DNA from: Zetaproteobacteria bacterium
GTDB taxonomy: Bacteria; Pseudomonadota; Zetaproteobacteria; Mariprofundales; Mariprofundaceae
Direction: 5' to 3'
DNA length: 6,568 bases
NCBI GenBank assembly: GCA_021545595.1
Contig: JAJRVG010000161.1
Coordinates: forward strand, 1-6,568
How positions within the stretch are numbered: the stretch's first letter is position 1; each line of letters opens with the position of its first letter. The position numbers and the translations under genes were made by a program. Of this stretch, positions 1-6,409 are shown piece by piece. The notes beneath the pieces are model-generated. The model was not told where the DNA came from. It did no database searches and worked only from the letters and a program-made list of their open reading frames with translations.

Positions 1-1
1 G

Positions 2-121
2 CAGGACATATTCGATTATATCGAAATGTTCTACAACTCTGTCAGACAACATGGTTATAATGGCAACCTGTCGCCAATCGAGTTCGAACGGCGATACAGA
101 GAAGAGCTCAACAGTGTCTAG
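2..121 (+). CDS. IS3-family transposase (OrfB), C-terminal end, partial at window edge
   Basis: Reading from base 2 gives 39 residues and a TAG stop, starting QDIFDYIEMFYNSVRQHGYN and ending SPIEFERRYREELNSV. The pattern DYIEMFYN..R.HGYN..LSP.EFE is the hallmark C-terminus of the IS3-family DDE integrase-type transposase (OrfB), after the last catalytic Glu, which lies upstream of the window. The enzyme cuts and joins IS ends during copy-out transposition. The frame is intact to the stop, and the stop overlaps the right terminal repeat, as is common in IS3 elements. Whether the whole element is functional cannot be seen, because its left part is outside the window. The frame differs from that of the ORF that begins at 51. 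The family call is confident; the subgroup is not assigned. Confidence 0.9.
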   Translation, partial: QDIFDYIEMFYNSVRQHGYNGNLSPIEFERRYREELNSV

Positions 122-1184
122 TAAACAGGGGGCGATTCAGATAATAGAGGAAGCAGCACCCATAGTTAAAGCAAAAGGTTTTTTGCCTCCAGCACAATGG
201 TTTCAACAAAATAAAATGGGTTCATTAGTCTTTTCTGTATATAATTTTGGTAAGAACTGGAATGACTTACGGGCCCATTTTGGGTCGTATGAAAACAGTG
301 ATTTTATTGAGTCTCGAAACGGAATGAGATGGAGAAGTCATCCTGAAGCATCGCTATCAAACTTTTTATATGCTCGTGGAATTGATCACAAATTAGGTGA
401 AAAATATCCAGAGGAATACTCCGAGTATGGTGACGCATCATACGGGTATTACGACCTTCACTTTGAAGCTAATAATAACGCGTGGATAGATGTTGAGGTG
501 TGGGGTGACAAGCCTAAAGGACACAATGAAAAAGGCTATCATCAGAAAAGAACGGCGAAAGAACAATTCAATGAAAACAACAACCACTTTCTTGGGCTGC
601 ATTACAGCGGCTGCTATGAGGAAGACCGCTTAGAAGCTCTATTAGAGCCATATATTGGACGCATTTCTCCTTCTGTTTTTGATAAGCCGACAGACAAGAT
701 AATTCAGCCAACGCATTGGTCAAACGCAGATGAACTCATAGATTACTGTAAAGAAATTGCGAAAAAGCAACCAAATGGGATATTTCCAACAGAAGAATGG
801 TTGAGAAAAAGAGGGAAATGGAAAGACCGTGAAGGTCCTGCATATAATACGGTTTCCATATATATAAAAACATGGATTGGAGGGGTAAGAAAGCTGAGGG
901 AAATTTTGGGCCAAAGTGAGCACAGCACAATTCAATGGGACAAATCATCCGCAATACAAGCGTATAAAGATTTTTATGATGAGTATGGCATTACAGCAGG
1001 GCAAGCTAGACAAATATTTCGGCGTGGAGATAAAACAGTATCAGCAGAGACCGCTAGAACAGCAGTCAATATATGCAGTGCTGTAGAGAAATATGCAGGA
1101 GGCTCTGCTGCAGTAAATCAACAGCTTGGGATTGTAATTAAAAGAACTAAAAGGCGGTCTGATAAACCATCCTCGCCGAAGTGA
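51..1184 (+). CDS. 5'-truncated repeat-containing nuclease-like protein, N-terminus replaced by IS3 end
   Basis: The frame is 377 codons, but codons 1-29 lie in the IS end, out of frame with the transposase, so they are probably not native. No in-frame Met follows the junction until residue 56, so the true start was probably upstream of the IS insertion. Residues ~31-78 (KGFLPPAQWF ... GKNWNDLRAHFG) and ~224-287 (GIFPTEEWL ... GGVRKLREILG) look like one repeat unit, with a weaker third at ~296-360 ending GGSAAVNQQLG. The G-hydrophobic-P..W...W..LR..G pattern resembles homing-endonuclease-associated repeats (HNH_repeat type), thought to bind DNA. Between them, ~95-200 has a helix with E99 (SHPEASLSNFLYARGI), then YYDLHFE (D135), WIDVEVWGD (D147, E149, W151) and a basic YHQKRTAKEQF segment, which fits a PD-(D/E)XK/Vsr-like nuclease core. 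The C-terminus is basic (KRTKRR). The gene is visibly AT-richer than its right-hand neighbours, suggesting transfer. The nuclease function is inferred; the gene may be a pseudogene. Confidence 0.6.
   Translation: MVIMATCRQSSSNGDTEKSSTVSSKQGAIQIIEEAAPIVKAKGFLPPAQWFQQNKMGSLVFSVYNFGKNWNDLRAHFGSYENSDFIESRNGMRWRSHPEASLSNFLYARGIDHKLGEKYPEEYSEYGDASYGYYDLHFEANNNAWIDVEVWGDKPKGHNEKGYHQKRTAKEQFNENNNHFLGLHYSGCYEEDRLEALLEPYIGRISPSVFDKPTDKIIQPTHWSNADELIDYCKEIAKKQPNGIFPTEEWLRKRGKWKDREGPAYNTVSIYIKTWIGGVRKLREILGQSEHSTIQWDKSSAIQAYKDFYDEYGITAGQARQIFRRGDKTVSAETARTAVNICSAVEKYAGGSAAVNQQLGIVIKRTKRRSDKPSSPK
115..139 (+). mobile_element. Right terminal inverted repeat of the IS3-family element
   Basis: The sequence after the transposase stop, TGTCTAGTAAACAGGGGGCG followed by ATTCA, resembles right ends of many IS3-family elements, which combine a TGTCTA/AAAC segment with a GGGGCGGTTCA-like tip. 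Its reverse complement starts TGAATCGCCCC, the expected left-end form. The IS/host junction is therefore placed at about 139/140. The left end and the target duplication (usually 3-5 bp, which would start with GAT here) lie outside the window, so the boundary is inferred from pattern only. Confidence 0.65.
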
Positions 1185-1214
1185 AGAGAATTATTGATGT
1201 ATGGGGCATATTGT

Positions 1215-1237
1215 TGAATGTTCGCTTTCGGCATTCA
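1215..1237. terminator. Weak hairpin in the convergent gap, possible bidirectional terminator
   Basis: TGAATGT (1215-1221) can pair with GCATTCA (1231-1237) with one U-G pair. After a one-base bulge, CG pairs with CG around a CTTT loop. It lies in the 79-bp gap between the convergent nuclease-like gene and the dihydroorotate-dehydrogenase-like gene, where a shared terminator would be expected. No proper T-tract follows on either strand, only T-rich sequence on the plus strand, so this is a weak call. Nothing else is recognised in 1185-1263. Confidence 0.3.
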
Positions 1238-1263
1238 TTTACCATTTAGTTGGATTAATTTTA

Positions 1264-2277
1264 TTAACGCCAGACGCTGTCGGGAGAGTCAAAGCTACTG
1301 AGTACCTTGATATAGTTGGAGCGCTCGAACGCGGAAGGGTCGGTTGACTTATCATGGCTCACACTGCCCTTGAGCTGGGCCACAGAGGCGTACTCCTTCT
1401 CCTCCATCCACTGCTCAATGCCCTGAAGCACTTTACCAAGATGTGCAGGGCCATGGTGCAGCAGTGCTGAGCACATGTGTGTCACATCAGCTCCGGCCAG
1501 CAGCATTTTGATCGCATCATCTGCCGTATGAATGCCGCTGGTTGCCGCAAGCGTGAGATTGACGCGTCCGTAGAGCATGGCAATCCAGCGCATGGAGAGA
1601 TGGGATTCCACTGAGGTTGAAAGTTTAAGGCTCGGAATCACGTCCAGCGTCTTAAGATCGATATCGGGAAGGTAGTAACGGTTGAAAAGTGAGACACCGT
1701 TTGCACCCGCACGCTCCAGCTTCTGCACAAAATTACCGACTGAACTGAACTGGGAGGAGAGTTTCATAATAACCGGGATTTCAACCTGCTTCTTTACCTC
1801 GCTTAGTATTTCCACATAGCGGGCCTCAACTGTATCAGGCGACTGTGTCATGTCGGTGGGCAGGTAGTAGACATTTAGCTCCAGCGCATCGGCCCCCGCT
1901 TGTTGTAACTGTTTGGCATGCCGGATCCAGCCACTGGCCGTGGTGCCGTTGAGGCTGGCAATCACCGGTATTTCAAGTGAACCTTTCAACCCCTCCAGCT
2001 GCTCCAGATAACTCTCCAGCTGCGTTTTATAGCTATCCTCCGCAGGCAGGTAACTGGTTGCCTCACCGTGACCAATATCCTGATGATGCATCAGATGATC
2101 GAGCTGATCCTCATCTGCTGTAACCTCCTCCTCAAACAGCGAGTTCATCACGATAGCGGAAGCCCCTGCATCTTCGAGCCGTTTTGCAGCATCCGGATCA
2201 CGTGCCAGAGGAGATGCTGAAGGCACCAGTGGATTTTTCAGGGTGATGCCCAGATAATCAGTAGAGAGATCAATCAT
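1264..2277 (-). CDS. Dihydroorotate dehydrogenase-like FMN flavoprotein
   Basis: A 337-residue TIM-barrel flavoprotein related to class 1 dihydroorotate and dihydropyrimidine dehydrogenases. Visible marks are DLSTDYLGITLKNPLVPSAS at residues 3-22 (first strand and FMN loop), ASLNG at 107-111, the ELN motif at 133-135, the FMN-contacting lysine region IPVIMKLS (K172), SLFNR (N199), and the C-terminal phosphate-binding ATSGIHTADDAIKMLLAGAD at 245-264 followed by CSALL. The motif that in true class 1 DHODs carries the catalytic Cys (ELNxSCPN) reads ELNVYYLPT here, so the usual base is missing. Pyrimidine synthesis is therefore unlikely as its role. The start is supported by AAGGAG seven bases upstream, and ATGA overlaps the end of the PFOR gene, so the two are probably translationally coupled. 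Homologues annotated as DHOD-like commonly sit beside nifJ. A redox role serving PFOR is inference; the substrate is unknown. Confidence 0.85.
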   Translation of the reverse strand: MIDLSTDYLGITLKNPLVPSASPLARDPDAAKRLEDAGASAIVMNSLFEEEVTADEDQLDHLMHHQDIGHGEATSYLPAEDSYKTQLESYLEQLEGLKGSLEIPVIASLNGTTASGWIRHAKQLQQAGADALELNVYYLPTDMTQSPDTVEARYVEILSEVKKQVEIPVIMKLSSQFSSVGNFVQKLERAGANGVSLFNRYYLPDIDLKTLDVIPSLKLSTSVESHLSMRWIAMLYGRVNLTLAATSGIHTADDAIKMLLAGADVTHMCSALLHHGPAHLGKVLQGIEQWMEEKEYASVAQLKGSVSHDKSTDPSAFERSNYIKVLSSFDSPDSVWR

Positions 2278-5200
2278 GACTTTTCTCCTTCGTCTGCCTT
2301 ATCGTAGGAGAGAGAGGCCAGCTGCTCGTAGTGATGGAAACGTTCCATCACCCCCTCCTGTGCCCTCTGCATCAGCGTTTCGGCATTTTCCGGATGGGTG
2401 CGCCACAGCATTGAGAAGCGGGTCTCTGTCTGTGCAAACTCCTTGTACGGAATGCTTGGTTTTTTGGAGTCGAGTTGCAGCGGATTTTTACCCTGCTCGG
2501 CACGCCGTGGATCGTAGCGAAGCAGGGGTACGTGCCCACTGTTAACTGCCAGCTCCTGTTGTCTCAGGTTATGTGACAGGTCCACACCATGTGCAATGCA
2601 TGGGCTGTAAGCGATGATCAGCGACGGCCCATCGTAGGATTCCGCCTCAATAAATGTACGCAATGTCTGCATATCCTTGGCACCGAAGGCGACATGGCCG
2701 ACATAAACATGCTCATAAGCCATGGCGATCATCGAAAGGTCTTTTTTCGGTGCTGACTTACCACCTGAGGCGAATTTTGCCACTGCTCCGATCGGTGTGG
2801 CCTTGGACATCTGGCCGCCGGTATTCGAATAAACCTCAGTATCGAGTACCAGAATATTCACGTTGCGGCCACTGGCCATGGCATGGTCGAGGCCGCCAAA
2901 GCCGATGTCATACGCCCAGCCGTCCCCACCGATAATCCAGACACTCTTTTTGACCAGATAATCGACTACTGATTCAAGATTACGCGCAGGCTCACTGTCG
3001 ATCGCGGCGAGTTTCTCCTTCACTGTTTCAATGCGACGACGCTGCTCGTATATTCCCGGCTCATCAGACTGGTCGGCATCCAGGATGGCCGCGATCAGTT
3101 CTGCGTCGATGTTCAAGTCAGAATCCTGCAATAGCCGCCTGGCATTTTCGTGGTGGGCATCAATGGCGAGCCGGAAACCCAGTCCGAACTCGGCATTGTC
3201 CTCGAACAGTGAATTGGACCATGCAGGCCCGCGCCCCTCAGGGTTTTTGGAATAAGGGGTGGTAGGCAGGTTGCCACCGTAGATCGAAGAGCAGCCGGTG
3301 GCGTTGGCAATCACCATACGGTCGCCAAAGAGCTGGGTGGCCAGCTTGATGTAGGGGGTCTCACCACAGCCTACGCAGGCACCGGAAAATTCGAACAGCG
3401 GCTGTGCCAGCATTGCCCCCTTCATACCGTTCCAGCGAATCTGGCTACGGTCATATTCGGGCAGATCAAGGAAGAAGTCCCAGTTCTCACGCTCCTGTTC
3501 CCTGAGTGGCGGTTGCGGTGCCATGTTCAGTGCCTTGTGGCTGGCATCGCTCTTATCCCTGACCGGGCAGACCTCCACGCAGAGGCCGCAACCGGTACAA
3601 TCCTCGGGCGCAACCTGATAGCTGATATGGTTTCCCTTTTCGAACTCGCGCCCCTTAACCGGCACATGTTTGAAGCTCGCAGGCGCATCCTTCGTCAGCC
3701 CTTCGTCAAACACCTTGGAGCGGATGGCTGTGTGCGGGCAGACAAACGGGCATTTACCGCAGTGAATGCAGATATCCTCGTCCCAGACCGGAATCTCCAG
3801 TGCAAGATTGCGCTTCTCGAATGCCGCTGTTCCCAGTGGCCAGGTACCATCGTCAGGAACACAACTGACCGGAATCGCATCACCACGACCGGCAATAAGC
3901 TCACCGGTAAGCCGTTTCACAAAATCGGGCGCATCATCTGCCACGGCTGCAACCATCACCGATTTGCTGGTGACCCTGTCCGGAATGTCCACCCGGTGCA
4001 GATGTGTCAGTGCTGCATCAATGGCGGCAAAGTTGCGCTCAACAATCTTTGCTCCCTTACGCCCATAGGTTTTCTCAACCGCCTCCTTGATTTTGGCAAT
4101 CGCCACACTCTTTTCAAGCACGCCGGAAATGGCGAAAAAGCAGGTCTGCATCACTGTATTGATGCGTCTGCCCATGCCGGACTCACTGGCTACGCGGTAG
4201 GCGTCAATTACATAAAACTGCAGCTTTTTATCAATAATCTGCTGCTGCATTACGGTGGTCAGATCATCCCATACCACATCGGCCTGCTGCGGTGAGTTGA
4301 GCAGGAATACCGCACCTTCAGCTGCATGGGCAAGCATGTCATAGCGCTCCAGAAACATCGGCTGATGGCAGGCGATAAAATGTGCCTCATCATTTCCGAT
4401 CAGGTAGCTGGAGCGGATAGGGTCGGGGCCAAAACGCAGATGCGAAATCGTTACCGCGCCTGCCTTTTTCGAGTCGTAGACAAAATAGCCCTGTGCGTAG
4501 AGATCGGTGCCCTCACCAATAATCTTGATCGAGTTCTTGTTGGCTGAGACCGTACCGTCTGACCCGAGTCCGTAAAACATACAGCGGGTGACGTTCGCCG
4601 TGGCATCAACACGGAACGCCGCATCCCAGTCAAGGCTGGTCTGCGTGAGATCGTCATGAATGCCGATGGTGAAATGGTTTTTTGGGCGCTCTTTTTTCAA
4701 TTCACCCAGCACCGCTTTGATCATACCCGGCGTAAACTCTTTGGAGGAGAGACCGTAGCGGCCACCAATTACGCGCGGCATAGCTTCAAAACGCTCCCCT
4801 CCACTACCGGCATACTCGGCCAGTGCGGTCACGACATCCTTATAGAGTGGTTCACCATCCGAACCGGGCTCCTTGGTACGATCAAGCACGGCAATCCTCT
4901 TTACTGTGGCAGGTATCGCATCAATTATCTGCATGGCCGAGAACGGGCGGTAAAGGCGTACTTTGAGCACGCCCACTTTTTCGCTTTGGGCAACCAGATG
5001 ATCAACGGTTTCCACCGCCGCTTCCGCACCCGAACCCATCAACACCAGTAGTCGTTCGGCATCGGGTGCACCCCGGTATTCGAACAGGTGATACTGTCTG
5101 CCGGTCAGCTCGGCAAACTTATCAAAACAGGCCTGCACAATATCCGGCAACGCCTCATAGTAGGGGTTTACCGATTCACGGGCCTGAAAATAGAGATCAG

Positions 5201-5867
5201 GATTCTGGCTGGTGCCACGAATCACCGGCGCATCGGGAGTCAGGGCACGCCCACGATGCTCCCGGATCAACTTTTCGGGAAGCATCTTCCGCAAGATGTC
5301 GTCGGATGGAACCTCAGCTTCATTCATCTCGTGTGAGGTACGGAAGCCATCGAAGAAATGTATCAAAGGCAGGCGGGACTGCAGTGTTACCGACTGGGCG
5401 ATCAGGGCGAAATCCATCACCTCCTGCACCGAGTTGGAGCAGAGCAGAGCAAAGCCGGTCTGGCGCACAGCCATTACATCGGAGTGGTCGCCAAAGATGG
5501 AGAGCCCCTGTGCGGCAAGTGAACGTGCAGCTACGTGGAAGACGGTGCTGGTTAGTTCACCGGCAATTTTGTACATGTTGGGGATCATCAGCAGCAGTCC
5601 CTGTGATGATGTGAATGTGGTGGTCAATGCGCCGCTCTGCAGTGAGCCATGTACAGTACCCGCAGCACCCGCCTCGCTCTGCATCTCAATCACTTCGGGG
5701 ACTGTGCCCCACAGGTTTTTACGCCCCTGATTCGACCATGCATCGCTCATCTCACCCATCGCGGATGAGGGGGTGATGGGATAAATGGCAATCACCTCGT
5801 TGGTACGATGGGCGATATAGGCTGCCGCCTCATTACCTTCAATGGTCAACTTCTGCTGTTCTGCCAT
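2274..5867 (-). CDS. nifJ: Pyruvate:ferredoxin (flavodoxin) oxidoreductase, single-chain NifJ type
   Basis: A full-length 1197-residue homodimer-type PFOR, cytoplasmic, that interconverts pyruvate + CoA and acetyl-CoA + CO2 using thiamine diphosphate (TPP) and three 4Fe-4S clusters. Domains in order: the N-terminal POR domain with IYPITPSS (T32), E65 in EMQSEAGAAG and R115 in HVAARS; transketolase C-like domain II (~260-400); the gamma domain with FYGLGSDGTVSANKNSIKII (431-450); the EKR-type domain (~556-640, GRRINTVMQTCFF); a two-cluster ferredoxin domain with C700/C703/C706/C710 and C757/C760/C763/C767; and the TPP domain with IGGDGWAYDIG (979-989, D982) and EVYSNTGGQ (1011-1019). The proximal cluster ligands are C831, C834, C859 and C1090. 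All key residues are present, so it should be active. The ATG follows AGGGGG by five bases. First gene of a two-gene operon with the DHOD-like gene. It may work in pyruvate oxidation or pyruvate synthesis; the sequence does not decide. No clear promoter was found upstream. Confidence 0.97.
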   Translation of the reverse strand: MAEQQKLTIEGNEAAAYIAHRTNEVIAIYPITPSSAMGEMSDAWSNQGRKNLWGTVPEVIEMQSEAGAAGTVHGSLQSGALTTTFTSSQGLLLMIPNMYKIAGELTSTVFHVAARSLAAQGLSIFGDHSDVMAVRQTGFALLCSNSVQEVMDFALIAQSVTLQSRLPLIHFFDGFRTSHEMNEAEVPSDDILRKMLPEKLIREHRGRALTPDAPVIRGTSQNPDLYFQARESVNPYYEALPDIVQACFDKFAELTGRQYHLFEYRGAPDAERLLVLMGSGAEAAVETVDHLVAQSEKVGVLKVRLYRPFSAMQIIDAIPATVKRIAVLDRTKEPGSDGEPLYKDVVTALAEYAGSGGERFEAMPRVIGGRYGLSSKEFTPGMIKAVLGELKKERPKNHFTIGIHDDLTQTSLDWDAAFRVDATANVTRCMFYGLGSDGTVSANKNSIKIIGEGTDLYAQGYFVYDSKKAGAVTISHLRFGPDPIRSSYLIGNDEAHFIACHQPMFLERYDMLAHAAEGAVFLLNSPQQADVVWDDLTTVMQQQIIDKKLQFYVIDAYRVASESGMGRRINTVMQTCFFAISGVLEKSVAIAKIKEAVEKTYGRKGAKIVERNFAAIDAALTHLHRVDIPDRVTSKSVMVAAVADDAPDFVKRLTGELIAGRGDAIPVSCVPDDGTWPLGTAAFEKRNLALEIPVWDEDICIHCGKCPFVCPHTAIRSKVFDEGLTKDAPASFKHVPVKGREFEKGNHISYQVAPEDCTGCGLCVEVCPVRDKSDASHKALNMAPQPPLREQERENWDFFLDLPEYDRSQIRWNGMKGAMLAQPLFEFSGACVGCGETPYIKLATQLFGDRMVIANATGCSSIYGGNLPTTPYSKNPEGRGPAWSNSLFEDNAEFGLGFRLAIDAHHENARRLLQDSDLNIDAELIAAILDADQSDEPGIYEQRRRIETVKEKLAAIDSEPARNLESVVDYLVKKSVWIIGGDGWAYDIGFGGLDHAMASGRNVNILVLDTEVYSNTGGQMSKATPIGAVAKFASGGKSAPKKDLSMIAMAYEHVYVGHVAFGAKDMQTLRTFIEAESYDGPSLIIAYSPCIAHGVDLSHNLRQQELAVNSGHVPLLRYDPRRAEQGKNPLQLDSKKPSIPYKEFAQTETRFSMLWRTHPENAETLMQRAQEGVMERFHHYEQLASLSYDKADEGEKS

Positions 5868-5944
5868 TCCAGCCCCCTGCGATGAATGAGTGTTTACAGA
5901 CCCTGATGTGGGAGTTTAACGAACATAAACTATTTTGCATGTCT

Positions 5945-5980
5945 CTTATGGATTGGCCTTGTTTCCGGGTGTGCTACAGT
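5945..5980. repeat. 36-bp direct repeat, copy 1 (promoter-like)
   Basis: Begins CTTATGGATTGG and ends GGTGTGCTACAGT; identical at all 36 bases to the copy at 6011-6046. In plus orientation it contains TTGGCC (5953-5958), a 16-base spacer and TACAGT (5975-5980) preceded by TGC, an extended -10 shape. It could therefore be a duplicated sigma-70-like promoter for the downstream leader, or on either strand part of the control region of the divergent PFOR operon. In another reading it encodes LWIGLVSGCATV, a lipobox-like string, but no start codon precedes this copy in that frame after the TGA at 5904. The repeat is certain; its role is not. Confidence 0.85.
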
Positions 5981-6010
5981 CAGATCACGTGAGGAGATGT
6001 TTATGAGTCA

Positions 6011-6046
6011 CTTATGGATTGGCCTTGTTTCCGGGTGTGCTACAGT
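6011..6046. repeat. 36-bp direct repeat, copy 2 (promoter-like)
   Basis: Exact second copy of 5945-5980 with a start-to-start distance of 66 bp; the 30 bases between the copies are not repeated after copy 2. It carries the same TTGGCC (6019-6024) and TACAGT (6041-6046) elements. Transcription from here would start near 6053 and give about 80 nt of leader before the riboswitch. The 66-bp period is a multiple of three, so both copies keep the same reading frame. A segmental tandem duplication followed by divergence of the spacer is the simplest origin. Confidence 0.85.
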
Positions 6047-6086
6047 GCCGAAAAGCCATAACCATGCAGGGTACTCAAGTTCAGGC

Positions 6087-6115
6087 TTGCGTTTTCGTTT
6101 GTATATGCGAATAAT
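6087..6115 (+). promoter_or_regulatory. Candidate sigma-70-type promoter for the riboswitch-thrC transcript
   Basis: TTGCGT (6087-6092) and AATAAT (6110-6115) are spaced 17 bases apart; the -10 matches the consensus at five of six positions, the -35 at three. Initiation would fall near 6122, about 11 bases before the first riboswitch stem, a typical placement for an attenuation leader. It competes with the promoter-like 36-bp repeats upstream, and both may be used. Called by eye only. Confidence 0.4.
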
Positions 6116-6132
6116 GCGGCGTCTTACATATG

Positions 6133-6273
6133 GATCCGAATTTATCCAGAGCGGTGGAGGGTTACAGGCCCTTGGAAACCGCGGCAACCGGCTGAAGATT
6201 GATTTAAAATCGGCAGCGACTGGTGCCAATGCCTGCCTAGATTTAGTTTTCTAGGAGCGATGATGTTCGGGTT
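6133..6273 (+). ncRNA. SAM-I (S-box) riboswitch aptamer
   Basis: The core matches the SAM-I family in order: TTATCCAGAGCGGTGGAGGG (6141-6160), then GGCCC, GGAAACCGCGGCAACC (6173-6188), then GGTGCCAAT (6222-6230), CCTGC, and the closing GATGAT (6259-6264). Stem P1 forms between GATCCGAA (6133-6140) and TTCGGGTT (6266-6273), with G-U pairs at the outer end. P4 is a clean hairpin, CCTAGA (6237-6242) with TCTAGG (6249-6254). The P3 arm carries an extra AT-rich hairpin around 6196-6213. The aptamer binds S-adenosylmethionine, and binding stabilises P1. Its position ahead of an intrinsic terminator and the threonine synthase gene on the same strand indicates control of that gene by SAM through transcription attenuation, with high SAM expected to switch it off. 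The family call rests on the conserved core read by eye. Confidence 0.93.
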
Positions 6274-6320
6274 GATCATTTAATATGCGTCAATGCCGAT
6301 GCATCTTCTAAGTTCAACCT
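6269..6320 (+). promoter_or_regulatory. Possible antiterminator pairing of the riboswitch
   Basis: GGGTTGA (6269-6275) can pair with TCAACCT (6314-6320), six canonical pairs plus one G-U. The left strand overlaps the 3' side of P1, and the right strand overlaps the 5' arm of the terminator. The pairing is therefore exclusive with both P1 and the terminator, as expected for an off-switch: without SAM the antiterminator forms and transcription continues. It is short, and the real antiterminator may include further bases. Confidence 0.5.
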
Positions 6321-6349
6321 TCGCCTCAACGCGGAGGTTTTTTTATTTT
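6316..6349 (+). terminator. Intrinsic terminator of the SAM-I leader
   Basis: AACCTTCGC (6316-6324) pairs with GCGGAGGTT (6331-6339), nine pairs with one G-U, around the loop CTCAAC. Seven Ts follow (6338-6344), then ATTTT. This is a textbook Rho-independent terminator placed between the aptamer and the coding start at 6410, so it is most likely the expression platform rather than the end of an upstream gene. Confidence 0.9.
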
Positions 6350-6409
6350 CGTGCCATGAGAGTTTTGAATTAGTGAAAGGCAGAAAGCTCTTTCGCGTCA
6401 GGAGAAAAA

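Noticed and set aside
1264..2277. Annotation as pyrD, a true dihydroorotate dehydrogenase
   Set aside because: The catalytic Cys/Ser motif is missing and the gene is coupled to PFOR, not to pyrimidine genes.
3513..4295. A 260-codon open frame on the plus strand opposite the PFOR gene
   Set aside because: It is antisense to clearly coding PFOR sequence that holds both ferredoxin cluster motifs. It has no recognisable domain, and long antisense frames are expected in GC-rich coding DNA. The other plus-strand frames across 2276-5730 fail for the same reason.
5945..6046. The two 36-bp repeats as a minimal CRISPR array (36-bp repeat, 30-bp spacer)
   Set aside because: The sizes fit by coincidence, but there are only two repeats, no third unit or degenerate copy, no cas genes in view, and the repeat looks promoter-like with no palindromic stem. 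Tandem duplication explains it better.
6271..6295. An FNR-like site (TTGAT...) after the aptamer
   Set aside because: Only the left half matches; the required ATCAA half at four bases spacing is absent, and the segment lies within the transcribed leader.
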